Assembly (NCBI RefSeq): GCF_001571305.1
Contig: NZ_BCTN01000020.1
Coordinates: forward strand, 1-64,000
Reading direction: 5' to 3'
Origin: Erwinia persicina NBRC 102418
Lineage (GTDB): Bacteria > Pseudomonadota > Gammaproteobacteria > Enterobacterales > Enterobacteriaceae
DNA length: 64,000 bases
In this document: positions 56,240 to 64,000 of the stretch, piece by piece
How the letters are laid out: every line of letters begins with the position of its first letter
Position numbering within the stretch: position 1 is the first letter of the stretch
The notes under the pieces: generated by a model
Seen by the model: only the letters and a program-made list of their open reading frames with translations
What the model was told of the DNA's origin: nothing
Database searches by the model: none
Program-made: the position numbers and the translations under genes

Positions 56240-58162
56240 TTATTTCGCCGGACGCGCCTCACGCCAGTAGCCGATCAGCGTCAGATAGTTGTTCTTCACC
56301 TTCTCGATCAGCCCGGCATCGTCCAGCTCACCCTGCAGCCACTGGCGTGATGGCTGGCCGAAGATGGTCCGCCCAACGGCAAATCCTTTGACCCACGGAG
56401 ATTTTGCGGCGGCGGCGAAGCCTGCTTTCAGCTCCTCTTCCGGCGCGTCCAGGCCCAGCAGCAGGATGCCACGGCAGTGTGGGTCGTGCTGTTCAATCAG
56501 CGCACTGATCGCTTCCCAGCTGGCGTGGGACAGCGGCGGCAGTTTCCACCAGTCAGGCTGAATGCCCATGCTGTAGAAGTGAGTGAGGATCTCCAGATAG
56601 TATTTCTCATCCTTGTCCGGATGGCTTTCCGGCAGGATCACTTCCAGCAGCAGCTCGTGACCGGACTTGTTACAACCGTTCCACACGTCGAGGATCAGAT
56701 CGTCCTGCTCTTTGCGCAGTTCCGCGCTGTCTTTCGGATGATAGAAGGTCAGACATTTGACCACGTGCTCCTGCGGCCAGTCGATCAGCTGGGAACCGAT
56801 ATTACCGTGTTCCAGACGCAGCGGCCGCGAGCTCGGTAGCTCAATCGGGCGACCGATCCACCAGCCTTTACCGGTGATGGCATTCAGCGCCGGCTGACCG
56901 TAAGTGGTATCGGCGAGGATGCCGCAGCGACCGTCGTCCAGCCCGGCTTCCTTCGCCGCCGCCTGAGCCCCCTGCAGCAGCAGCAGTTTCAGATCAGGGA
57001 TACGGGCCGCGTCAACGCCCGCTTCGGCCGCCATATCAGCGAGCTGTTTGCGGTGGTCAAAGGCAAAAATATTCAGTTCGTGCCACTGCTGCTTGCGGGT
57101 CGTGACGCGATGCAGATGGTTAAGACGACTGTCGAGATCCGGTCGTTTCACGTCATTATCGCGGCCGAGGAAGTCATCCAGCTCTTCTTTGGTCGGCATT
57201 GCGGGAGCGCAGCCATGACGTGATACCACCAGTGCCCCGCAGGCGTTGGCATAACGGCAGGCCTGTTCCCAGCTCTCATCGTTCAGCCAGCCGCGCAGCA
57301 GGCCGGACATAAAGGCATCACCCGCACCCAGCACGTTCAGCACTTCCACACGCACGCCCGTTTGCAGCGTGGTCTGATCCCAGCTGTCCGGGATCTCCCC
57401 TTCAAACACCACGCAGCCCAGCGGGCCACGTTTGCACACCAGGGTGGCTTTGGTGGCTTTACGCACGTTTTTCAGTGCCGTCAGGCTGTCGGTGCTGCCC
57501 CCGGCGATATGGAACTCTTCTTCTGTTCCCACCACCAGATCGAAGTAGTGCAGCACTTCCTGCAGCTGCTGTGTCACACGCTCTGACGCCACAAAGCGTG
57601 TCTCGCCATCGCCCAGTGAGGTCAGGCCCCACAGTACCGGGCGGTAGTCGATGTCCAGCGCGGTACGCAGGCCGTGACGGCGGGCAATTTCCAGCGCCTT
57701 CAGCACCGCAGCACGGGTATCCGGGTGTGACAGATGCGTACCGGTGACGGCCACGGCGCGGGAAGAGGCAATATACTCTTCCTGAATATCGTCCGGCACC
57801 AGGCCCATATCGGCACAGTTATCACGATAGAACACCAGCGGGAAGGTTTCCTGATCCTTGATGCCGAGGATCACCAGACCTGTCAGGCGGGTTTTGTCAG
57901 TGATCAGGCTCTGAGTATCACAGCCGACGCGTTGCAGCTCTTCACGCAGGAAGCGGCCCATGTGTTCATCGCCAACGCGGGCGAGCATGGCGGATTTCAG
58001 ACCCTGAATCGCGGTGCCATAGGCAACGTTTCCTGAGGAGCCACCCAGGTATTTCGCGAAGGTGGTTTCATCTTCAAGGCGTGCGCCAATCTGCTGGCCA
58101 TAAAGGTCGACGGCGATGCGCCCGATACAAATCACATCAAGCCGCTTCTGTTGTGTACTCAT
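56240..58162 (-). CDS. iolC: 5-dehydro-2-deoxygluconokinase fused to DUF2090
   Basis: This 640-residue protein is a fusion. Residues about 1-330 are a PfkB-family kinase (DVICIGRIAVDLYG at the start, NVLGAGDAFMSGLLRG near 290), phosphorylating 2-deoxy-5-keto-gluconate. Residues about 335-640 are a DUF2090 TIM-barrel-like domain (NIFAFDHRKQLADMA, LEVILPESHPD, FAVGRTIFGQP), also seen in other proteobacterial IolC. Stand-alone IolC is about 325 residues. The extra domain may supply the aldolase step, as no iolJ is visible. It is divergent from iolD. Confidence 0.95.
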   Translation of the reverse strand: MSTQQKRLDVICIGRIAVDLYGQQIGARLEDETTFAKYLGGSSGNVAYGTAIQGLKSAMLARVGDEHMGRFLREELQRVGCDTQSLITDKTRLTGLVILGIKDQETFPLVFYRDNCADMGLVPDDIQEEYIASSRAVAVTGTHLSHPDTRAAVLKALEIARRHGLRTALDIDYRPVLWGLTSLGDGETRFVASERVTQQLQEVLHYFDLVVGTEEEFHIAGGSTDSLTALKNVRKATKATLVCKRGPLGCVVFEGEIPDSWDQTTLQTGVRVEVLNVLGAGDAFMSGLLRGWLNDESWEQACRYANACGALVVSRHGCAPAMPTKEELDDFLGRDNDVKRPDLDSRLNHLHRVTTRKQQWHELNIFAFDHRKQLADMAAEAGVDAARIPDLKLLLLQGAQAAAKEAGLDDGRCGILADTTYGQPALNAITGKGWWIGRPIELPSSRPLRLEHGNIGSQLIDWPQEHVVKCLTFYHPKDSAELRKEQDDLILDVWNGCNKSGHELLLEVILPESHPDKDEKYYLEILTHFYSMGIQPDWWKLPPLSHASWEAISALIEQHDPHCRGILLLGLDAPEEELKAGFAAAAKSPWVKGFAVGRTIFGQPSRQWLQGELDDAGLIEKVKNNYLTLIGYWREARPAK

Positions 58163-58758
58163 ACCTGTTGTTTCCTCTGTTTATACCCTGCCTGCTGGTC
58201 ATTTAACGGCAACGTCAGTGATGTTGGGCAGTGCCGATGCTGTTGAGCTTTCCCGGCAGGTCGGGGCAATAAGCCCGATCGAATCCGGATCTAACATGAC
58301 GCAAAGTATGAGGAATAAAAATTCCAAATTCAATATGAAATGAAATTATTGCCCCAAAAGTGTGAAGTGGTTAAAACTCTTGTATGGCGACTTTAGCCCC
58401 CTGTGGGATGGCAGGCGTTTCAGGCCATTCCAGAGATGTGAGCGGCATCTCAACTTTCTTAGACCCTGCAAGGGAACATATTGAAGTGAAACGATTTTTC
58501 GCTTTTTGATGTCACCGTATTGTTATTGTTTCATTTACGACCTGTTACTGCCCCTGTTAAGGCGGGTTTTACTGCAGAATTTGATCTCTCTCGCAAAATG
58601 AAATGTTTCTTCTGTAATTCTGTTTAGTGAAAAAAATATTTGTTTATAATCGGCTCACGTTTCACTTATAGCTGTCGCCGTTTTATTCCTCTGGCGACCA
58701 CAAATGCGAACTCCGGTGGACCTGATGAAGCGGCCACTGATACTGAAAGGAAGAGCAA
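58163..58758. promoter_or_regulatory. iolC/iolD divergent control region with IolR-like sites
   Basis: GGAATAAAAATTCC (58312-58325) fits the GGAA-N6-TTCC palindrome described for rhizobial IolR. TATGAAATGAAATT follows at about 58334. TCTCGCAAAAT (58589-58599) with AATGAAATGTTTC precedes iolD and is shared with the iolA and, in part, iolR leaders. The region is AT-rich; I see no gene in these 596 bases. Confidence 0.65.
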
Positions 58759-60699
58759 ATGGGCAAGATCAGATTAACCACAGCACAGGCTCTGGTCAGA
58801 TTCCTGGATAACCAGTATCTGTCGGTAGATGGCGTAGAGACCAAATTCGTTAAAGGGATCTTTGCCATTTTCGGTCACGGCAACGTGCTGGGCTTAGGCC
58901 AGGCGCTGGAGCAGGACAGCGGCGATATGGTGGTGTATCAGGGGCGAAATGAGCAGGGTATGGCGCATGCGGCTATCGGTTTTGCTAAGCAGAAGCTCCG
59001 TCGTGAGATTATCGCCTGCTCCTCCTCCGTCGGGCCGGGTGCCGCCAACATGATCACCGCGGCTGCCACTGCCACGGCGAACCGTATTCCTTTACTGCTG
59101 CTGCCAGGCGATGTGTTTGCCACCCGTCAGCCCGACCCGGTACTACAGCAGATCGAACAGAGCCACGACCTCAGTATCAGCACCAATGATGCCTTCCGCG
59201 CCGTCAGCAAGTACTGGGACCGCGTCAGCCGCCCGGAACAGTTGATGACCGCCTGTATCAATGCCATGCGTGTACTGACCGACCCGGCAGATACCGGTGC
59301 CGTGACGATCTCGCTTCCGCAGGACGTGCAGGGGGAAGCCTATGACTTCCCGGACTACTTCTTCCAGAAACGCGTACACCGTCTGGAACGCCGTCTGCCA
59401 ACCGAAGGCCAGCTGGCCGATGCGCTGGCGCTGATTGCCGGTAAGAAAAAACCGATGATTATCTGCGGCGGCGGGGTGAAATACTCCGGTGCAGGCGATG
59501 CGCTGCGCGCCTTTGCGGAACGCTACAATATCCCGTTTGCGGAAACCCAGGCGGGTAAAGGCACTGTCGTCTCTGACCATCCGCTGAATGTGGGGGGCGT
59601 CGGTGAGACGGGCTGCCTGGCCGCGAACCTGCTGGCAAAAGAAGCAGACCTGGTGATTGGTATCGGGACGCGTTACACCGACTTTACCACTGCCTCCAAG
59701 TGGATCTTCCAGAATCCTGAGGTCAGCTATATCAACATCAACGTCAGTAACTTTGATGCCTACAAGCTTGACGCCGTGCAGGTGGTGGCGGATGCGCAGG
59801 AAGCCCTGACCGCGATTGACAGCCGTCTGGCGCAAACCGGCTTCAGCCATGGCTGGGGGGAAAAAGTGGCGCAGGCACAAAGCAAGTTGCTGAAAGAAAC
59901 GCAGCGCGTTTACAACTCGGTCTACAGCGGTAGCGACTACGTGCCGGAAATTGATGACCATATGGATCGCGATGCGGTGTGGGCCGAGTTTAACCGCCTG
60001 ACCGACTCGTTCCTGACCCAGTGCAGCGTACTGGGTACGCTGAATGAACATCTCCCAAAGGATGCAGTGATTGTGGCGGCCGCGGGCAGTCTGCCGGGCG
60101 ACCTGCAACGCATGTGGCGCACCAAAGATGACAACAGCTATCACGTCGAGTATGGCTATTCCTGTATGGGTTACGAAGTCAACGCCTCCCTGGGCGTTAA
60201 GCTCGCGGAACCACACCGTGAGGTTTACACCCTGGTGGGGGATGGCTCCTTTATGATGCTGCACTCCGAACTGGTGACTTCAATTCAGGAAGGGGCGAAG
60301 ATCAACGTCATCCTGCTGGATAACATGACCAATGGCTGCATAAACAATCTGCAGATGGAACACGGTATGGACAGCTTCACCACCGAGTTCCGCTTCCGTA
60401 ATGCCAACGGCGGCAAGCTGAACGGCGGTTTTGTGCCGGTCGACTTCGCGGCGATCGCGGCAGGTTATGGCTGTAAAACCTATCGTGTCACTACGCTTGA
60501 GCAACTGGAGGCGGCGTTGAGTGATGCGCAGCAACAGACCGTATCAACGCTTATCGATATTAAAGTTCTGCCAAAAACCATGATTCACAAGTACTTCAGC
60601 TGGTGGCGCGTAGGTGGCGCCCAGGTGTCCCAATCAGAGCGCGTAGACGCCGTGGCCCGGATGCTGAACGAACATATCGACCAGGCGCGTGAATATTAA
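58759..60699 (+). CDS. iolD: 3D-(3,5/4)-trihydroxycyclohexane-1,2-dione hydrolase
   Basis: This 646-residue thiamine-diphosphate enzyme opens the inositol ring to give 5-deoxy-glucuronate. The N-terminal domain has [13 protein letters not shown] with the catalytic Glu region, and the ThDP-binding [12 protein letters not shown] to NGCINN motif lies near 495-530. AAGGAAGAG precedes ATG 58759. It leads iolD-iolG-iolH-iolE. Confidence 0.97.
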   Translation: MGKIRLTTAQALVRFLDNQYLSVDGVETKFVKGIFAIFGHGNVLGLGQALEQDSGDMVVYQGRNEQGMAHAAIGFAKQKLRREIIACSSSVGPGAANMITAAATATANRIPLLLLPGDVFATRQPDPVLQQIEQSHDLSISTNDAFRAVSKYWDRVSRPEQLMTACINAMRVLTDPADTGAVTISLPQDVQGEAYDFPDYFFQKRVHRLERRLPTEGQLADALALIAGKKKPMIICGGGVKYSGAGDALRAFAERYNIPFAETQAGKGTVVSDHPLNVGGVGETGCLAANLLAKEADLVIGIGTRYTDFTTASKWIFQNPEVSYININVSNFDAYKLDAVQVVADAQEALTAIDSRLAQTGFSHGWGEKVAQAQSKLLKETQRVYNSVYSGSDYVPEIDDHMDRDAVWAEFNRLTDSFLTQCSVLGTLNEHLPKDAVIVAAAGSLPGDLQRMWRTKDDNSYHVEYGYSCMGYEVNASLGVKLAEPHREVYTLVGDGSFMMLHSELVTSIQEGAKINVILLDNMTNGCINNLQMEHGMDSFTTEFRFRNANGGKLNGGFVPVDFAAIAAGYGCKTYRVTTLEQLEAALSDAQQQTVSTLIDIKVLPKTMIHKYFSWWRVGGAQVSQSERVDAVARMLNEHIDQAREY

Positions 60700-60700
60700 T

Positions 60701-60827
60701 TATACCCTTCATTCTTCACGCTGCAGGTGCGTTGGCTGCGCCTGTTCACCCCAGTCACATAGTTATCTATGCTCCTGGGGATTCGCAGGCTTGCCGCCTT
60801 CCTGCAGCGAGAATTATTTTGGGTATA
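60701..60827. repeat. ERIC element (127 bp)
   Basis: The element runs from TATACCC to GGGTATA and is exactly 127 bp, the canonical ERIC length. The arms pair (CGCTGCAGG inner blocks) and the centre contains CACCCCAGTCAC and GCTCCTGGGGATTC, the sequences used to define ERIC. It lies between iolD and iolG and would form a long hairpin in the operon mRNA. Confidence 0.93.
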
Positions 60828-60898
60828 AATATTTGTTGTTTATTTAACGGGCATTTTTATTTCGCCCGCTCTTATCCCCCTACATGTAAGGACCTGTT

Positions 60899-61912
60899 AT
60901 GACTTTAAAATTAGGTGTAATCGGAACGGGCGCCATCGGCCAGGAACATATTCGTCGTTGCAGCAAAGTGCTGCAGGGTGCGCAGGTGGTTGCCGTCTCT
61001 GATATCAACGTGGATGGTGCCAAAGCGGCGCTGGCGCGTATCGGTATTGACGCCGAGGTGTTTGCTAACGGCCACGATGTGGTGACGTCACCGAACGTGG
61101 ACGCCGTGCTGGTCACCTCCTGGGATCCGACGCACGAAGAGTTTACCCTGGCGGCCATCGCCGCAGGCAAGCCGGTATTCTGTGAAAAGCCGCTGGCGAT
61201 GAGCGCAGAAGGCTGCCGTCGCGTGGTGGATGCCGAAATCAAATTCGGCAAGCGTCTGGTGCAGGTGGGCTTTATGCGCCCTTATGACAGCGGCTATCGT
61301 GCGCTGAAAGACGTGATCACCAAAGGGGAAATCGGCGAGCCGCTGATGCTGCACTGCGCGCACCGTAACCCGACGGTACCCGAGAGCTACACCACCGATA
61401 TGGCCATCACCAACACGCTGATCCACGAACTGGATGTGCTGCGCTGGCTGACCGAAGATGATTACAAATCGGTACAGGTGGTGTTCCCACGCTCTACCTC
61501 GAAAACGCACGGTAAACTGCGCGATCCGCAGGTGGTGCTGTTTGAAACCCGTAAGGGCATCCGCATTGATGTTGAGATTTTCGTTAACTGTGCCTACGGT
61601 TACGACATTCAGTGTGAAGTGGTGGGTGAAGAAGGCATCGCTAAACTGCCAGAGCCTTCGGCCGTGCAGATGCGTAAAGATGCCAAGCTGTCGACGTCAA
61701 TCCTGACCGACTGGAAAGATCGTTTCATCGATGCCTATGACGTGGAACTGCAGGCATTTATCAATGACGCCACCGCCGGCACACTGACCGGGCCATCCGC
61801 CTGGGACGGTTATGCCGCCTCCGTGGCCGCCGACGCCTGTCTGAAAGCGCAGGAGAGCGGTGCGATTGAGCCGGTGGAACTGCCACAGCGTCCCGCCTTC
61901 TACGCCAAATAA
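60899..61912 (+). CDS. iolG: inositol 2-dehydrogenase
   Basis: This 337-residue NAD-dependent GFO/IDH/MocA-family enzyme oxidises myo-inositol to 2-keto-myo-inositol, the first step of the path. It shows the Rossmann motif [20 protein letters not shown], and the HELDVLRWL segment with the catalytic His. AAGGAC precedes ATG 60899. The ERIC element separates it from iolD. Confidence 0.96.
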   Translation: MTLKLGVIGTGAIGQEHIRRCSKVLQGAQVVAVSDINVDGAKAALARIGIDAEVFANGHDVVTSPNVDAVLVTSWDPTHEEFTLAAIAAGKPVFCEKPLAMSAEGCRRVVDAEIKFGKRLVQVGFMRPYDSGYRALKDVITKGEIGEPLMLHCAHRNPTVPESYTTDMAITNTLIHELDVLRWLTEDDYKSVQVVFPRSTSKTHGKLRDPQVVLFETRKGIRIDVEIFVNCAYGYDIQCEVVGEEGIAKLPEPSAVQMRKDAKLSTSILTDWKDRFIDAYDVELQAFINDATAGTLTGPSAWDGYAASVAADACLKAQESGAIEPVELPQRPAFYAK

Positions 61913-62005
61913 GTCACTGGCGTCTGCAGCATGCGCGCTTAACCCCCGCCGTCACTGGCGGGGATCACCGCAAAACCGCGTACTGATTTATTCACGGAGA
62001 ATCTG

Positions 62006-62890
62006 ATGAAAATTGCCTTTGATGTTGATGTCATCCGGGATATGGGCATCACAAAAATGGTTCACCAGGTGGCTGACTGGGGCTACAAATATATCGAACA
62101 GTCCCCGCACCCACAGATCAACCCGTTCTATAAGCATCCTAAAGCCAGCCGCGAGATTATTACCGAATATAAAAACGCGCTGCGTGAGACCGGGCTGGAA
62201 ATCTCCTCATTTATCGTGGTGTACCGCTGGTCCGGTCCGGATGAAGCGCGCCGTCAGGCCGCCGTCAGAAACTGGAAACGAATGATTGAGATCGCCGTGG
62301 AAACCGGCGTGCAGGTGATCAATACCGAGCTTTCCGGTAATCCGAACGAGCCTGAAATCTGTGAAGAGATGTTCTATCGCTCGATGGAAGAGCTGCTGCC
62401 GATCGTTGAACGTGAAGGCATCCGCATCGAAATTCAGTCCCATCCGTGGGATTTCTGCGAAGAGAGCAACGAAACCGCCGACATGGTGAAATCGTTCCGC
62501 AGCGAGAACGTCAAGTATCTGTACAGCGTGCCGCACACCTTCTTTTACGACAAAGGGAAGGGCGATGTGAAAAGCATGCTGGAGTATTCCGGCGTCGATC
62601 TGTCGCACGTGCTGATTGCCGACACCATGAACCACACCAAACACTGCCGCTATATTGTCAACCCGCCGGGCGTGGATGCGACGATCCACCAGCATGTGGG
62701 CGTGGGCGAAGGGGAAGTCGATTTTCAGACACTGTTCCAGACGCTGCGCGATATGGACTTTGCTAACCGCACGTTCAAGGTCGGCGGCGAGTCGATTATT
62801 GCCTCGTCACTGTTTGGCTATCCGGAAAAAATGAACCGTCAGGCAGTCGAAACGCGCGAGCTGATCGAACGTGAACTGCTGAGAAAATAA
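62006..62890 (+). CDS. iolH: IolH, TIM-barrel inositol catabolism protein
   Basis: This 294-residue xylose-isomerase-like barrel starts MKIAFDVDVIRDMGITKMV and has GYKYIEQSPHPQINPFYKHP and VVYRWSGPDE, which match IolH of Bacillus subtilis closely from memory. The precise reaction of IolH has not been firmly established. GGAGAA precedes ATG 62006. It is co-directional with iolG and iolE. Confidence 0.93.
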   Translation: MKIAFDVDVIRDMGITKMVHQVADWGYKYIEQSPHPQINPFYKHPKASREIITEYKNALRETGLEISSFIVVYRWSGPDEARRQAAVRNWKRMIEIAVETGVQVINTELSGNPNEPEICEEMFYRSMEELLPIVEREGIRIEIQSHPWDFCEESNETADMVKSFRSENVKYLYSVPHTFFYDKGKGDVKSMLEYSGVDLSHVLIADTMNHTKHCRYIVNPPGVDATIHQHVGVGEGEVDFQTLFQTLRDMDFANRTFKVGGESIIASSLFGYPEKMNRQAVETRELIERELLRK

Positions 62891-62934
62891 TGCAGGGCGG
62901 CGAGTGCCGTCCGGTGAACCCCTGAGGCAACACC

Positions 62935-63831
62935 ATGAACAAAGATAACGTCAGACTGGCGATTGCGCCGATTGGCTGGACCAACGATGACATGCCGGAA
63001 CTGGGCAAAGAGAACACCTTCCAGCAGATCGTCAGTGAAATGGCGCTGGCAGGCTTTACCGGCAGTGAAGTGGGCAGCAAGTACCCGCGCGACCCGGCGA
63101 TCCTGAAGCCGATGCTCGATATCCGCGGCATTGAAATCGTCAATGCCTGGTTCAGTACCTTCTTCGCCAACGGCGATAAAGCTAAAACCATCGATGAGTT
63201 TATTAACCATCGTGATTTTCTGCATGCGATGGGGGCGAAAGTCATTGGCTGTTCAGAGCAGAGCCTGAGCATCCAGGGTACCACCAAAGCCGTACTGGAG
63301 GAGAAGCCTCACTTTACCGATGAGCAGTGGCGCCTGACGGCAGAAGGGTACAACGAGCTGGCGAAACTGGCGGCGGAGAAGGGCATGACCGTCGGTCTGC
63401 ATCATCATATGGGCACGGGTATCCAGACCTCCGCAGAGGTGGATCGTTTTATGGCCGAAACCAATGAAGATGTCTACCTGCTGTTTGATACCGGCCACGC
63501 TTACTATTCTGAAGGCACGCAGGAAGCCATGCTGGCCATCCTGACGACGTATCTGCCGCGCATCAACCACGTGCATCTGAAAGACGTGCGCGATGAGGTG
63601 GTGGCACAGGTGAAGACCCAGAAACTGTCCTTCCTGGATGGCGTGAAAAAGGGCACCTTTACCGTACCTGGCGACGGGGTGATTGATTTCGATCCGGTGT
63701 TCAAAATTCTCGACGACTTTGGCTATAAAGGCTGGATGGTGGTGGAAGCAGAGCAGGATCCCGCACTGGCGAACCCGTTTGAGTATGCAGTCAAAGCGCG
63801 CAAGTACATTCGCGAACACGCCGGCCTGTAA
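62935..63831 (+). CDS. iolE: myo-inosose-2 dehydratase
   Basis: This 298-residue metal-dependent TIM barrel dehydrates 2-keto-myo-inositol to the trihydroxycyclohexanedione used by IolD. It has [35 protein letters not shown] and HLKDVRDEV, diagnostic of IolE with their His/Glu/Asp ligands. It is the last gene of the iolDGHE run, with a strong hairpin after it. Confidence 0.97.
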   Translation: MNKDNVRLAIAPIGWTNDDMPELGKENTFQQIVSEMALAGFTGSEVGSKYPRDPAILKPMLDIRGIEIVNAWFSTFFANGDKAKTIDEFINHRDFLHAMGAKVIGCSEQSLSIQGTTKAVLEEKPHFTDEQWRLTAEGYNELAKLAAEKGMTVGLHHHMGTGIQTSAEVDRFMAETNEDVYLLFDTGHAYYSEGTQEAMLAILTTYLPRINHVHLKDVRDEVVAQVKTQKLSFLDGVKKGTFTVPGDGVIDFDPVFKILDDFGYKGWMVVEAEQDPALANPFEYAVKARKYIREHAGL

Positions 63832-63868
63832 CCGCCGGGGGGGACTGCAACAGAGGTTTACCTTTGCG

Positions 63869-63900
63869 CACGGGCCGATCGTTTTGTCGATCGGCCCGTG
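63869..63900. terminator. hairpin between iolE and dcrB
   Basis: CACGGGCCGATCG pairs perfectly with CGATCGGCCCGTG (13 bp, 6-base loop) between convergent genes. It lacks a T run, but its stability and place suggest termination for both. Confidence 0.75.
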
Positions 63901-63918
63901 TCACGTCAGGCGAGAGCG

Positions 63919-64000
63919 TTATTTCAGCTCGATGGTGCTAATAATGCTTTCGGCTTCGGTCTGCGCCTGCTGCTGATTGTCGGCAGGCAGGGTGATTTGC
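63919..64000 (-). CDS. dcrB: C-terminal end of DcrB lipoprotein
   Basis: The last 26 residues of a minus-strand gene enter from the right edge and end at TAA (63919-63921). They read QITLPADNQQ, then QAQTEAESIISTIELK, nearly identical in pattern to the C-terminus of E. coli DcrB, an inner-membrane-associated lipoprotein needed for phage C1 infection. dcrB neighbours yhhS in E. coli and points towards it, as here across the iol cluster. Confidence 0.85.
   Translation of the reverse strand, partial: QITLPADNQQQAQTEAESIISTIELK

Noticed and set aside
59143-60264. 373-residue frame antisense to iolD
   Set aside because: Shadow frame caused by codon bias of iolD.

Overview
The window is a GC-rich stretch of an Enterobacterales chromosome. 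The core gene order matches the Escherichia coli neighbourhoods gor-rlmJ-prlC-rsmJ-uspA-uspB-pitA-yhiN and yhhT-yhhS-dcrB. A 127-bp ERIC element, uxuA, proP, betTIBA and a full myo-inositol (iol) cluster fit an Erwinia/Pantoea-like or related enterobacterium. The genus cannot be fixed from the sequence alone.

Layout. 1-2.6 kb: an ABM-domain membrane protein and an amidohydrolase. 2.6-4 kb: a three-gene hipBST-type toxin-antitoxin locus whose kinase gene has lost its catalytic core. 4-7 kb: a lipoprotein, a secreted helical-repeat protein and a LacI-type sensor domain without its DNA-binding head. 7-8.6 kb: an AT-rich island holding a hexanucleotide repeat and two frameshifted genes (a membrane protein and a GT51 transglycosylase). 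8.6-25.4 kb: the gor to yhiN core, interrupted by an RNA-repair locus (nucleotidyltransferase-rtcB-slipin, divergent from rtcR-rbn). The divergent gap carries a sigma-54 promoter and a roughly 330-nt structured leader that contains a tRNA minihelix-like element.

25.5-41.8 kb: a secreted esterase, a small HTH gene sharing an operator-like palindrome with it, the betT/betIBA choline-glycine betaine system, a MASE2 diguanylate cyclase, a FhuE-like TonB receptor, a zinc alcohol dehydrogenase, ProP, a CSS-EAL phosphodiesterase and a DHCW cupin. Osmoprotectant uptake and synthesis (BetT, BetA, BetB, ProP) cluster here. 41.8-45.3 kb: uxuA, a hexuronate-type transporter and a FadR/UxuR-type regulator. 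45.3-51.2 kb: yhhT and yhhS, separated by an AfuABC-type ABC importer.

51.3-63.8 kb: the myo-inositol catabolic cluster iolI-like/iolAB/iolR/iolC/iolDGHE, inserted between yhhS and dcrB. IolG oxidises inositol, IolE dehydrates, IolD hydrolyses the ring, IolB isomerises, IolC phosphorylates (its C-terminal DUF2090 domain may supply the aldolase) and IolA makes acetyl-CoA from malonate semialdehyde. IolR probably represses through TGAAAT/ATTTCA and GGAA-N6-TTCC sites in the intergenic gaps. No inositol transporter is visible in the window.

The most notable items are the RNA-repair locus with its tRNA-like leader, the catalytically gutted hipT, and a GT51 gene split exactly at an A AAA AAC slippery heptamer.
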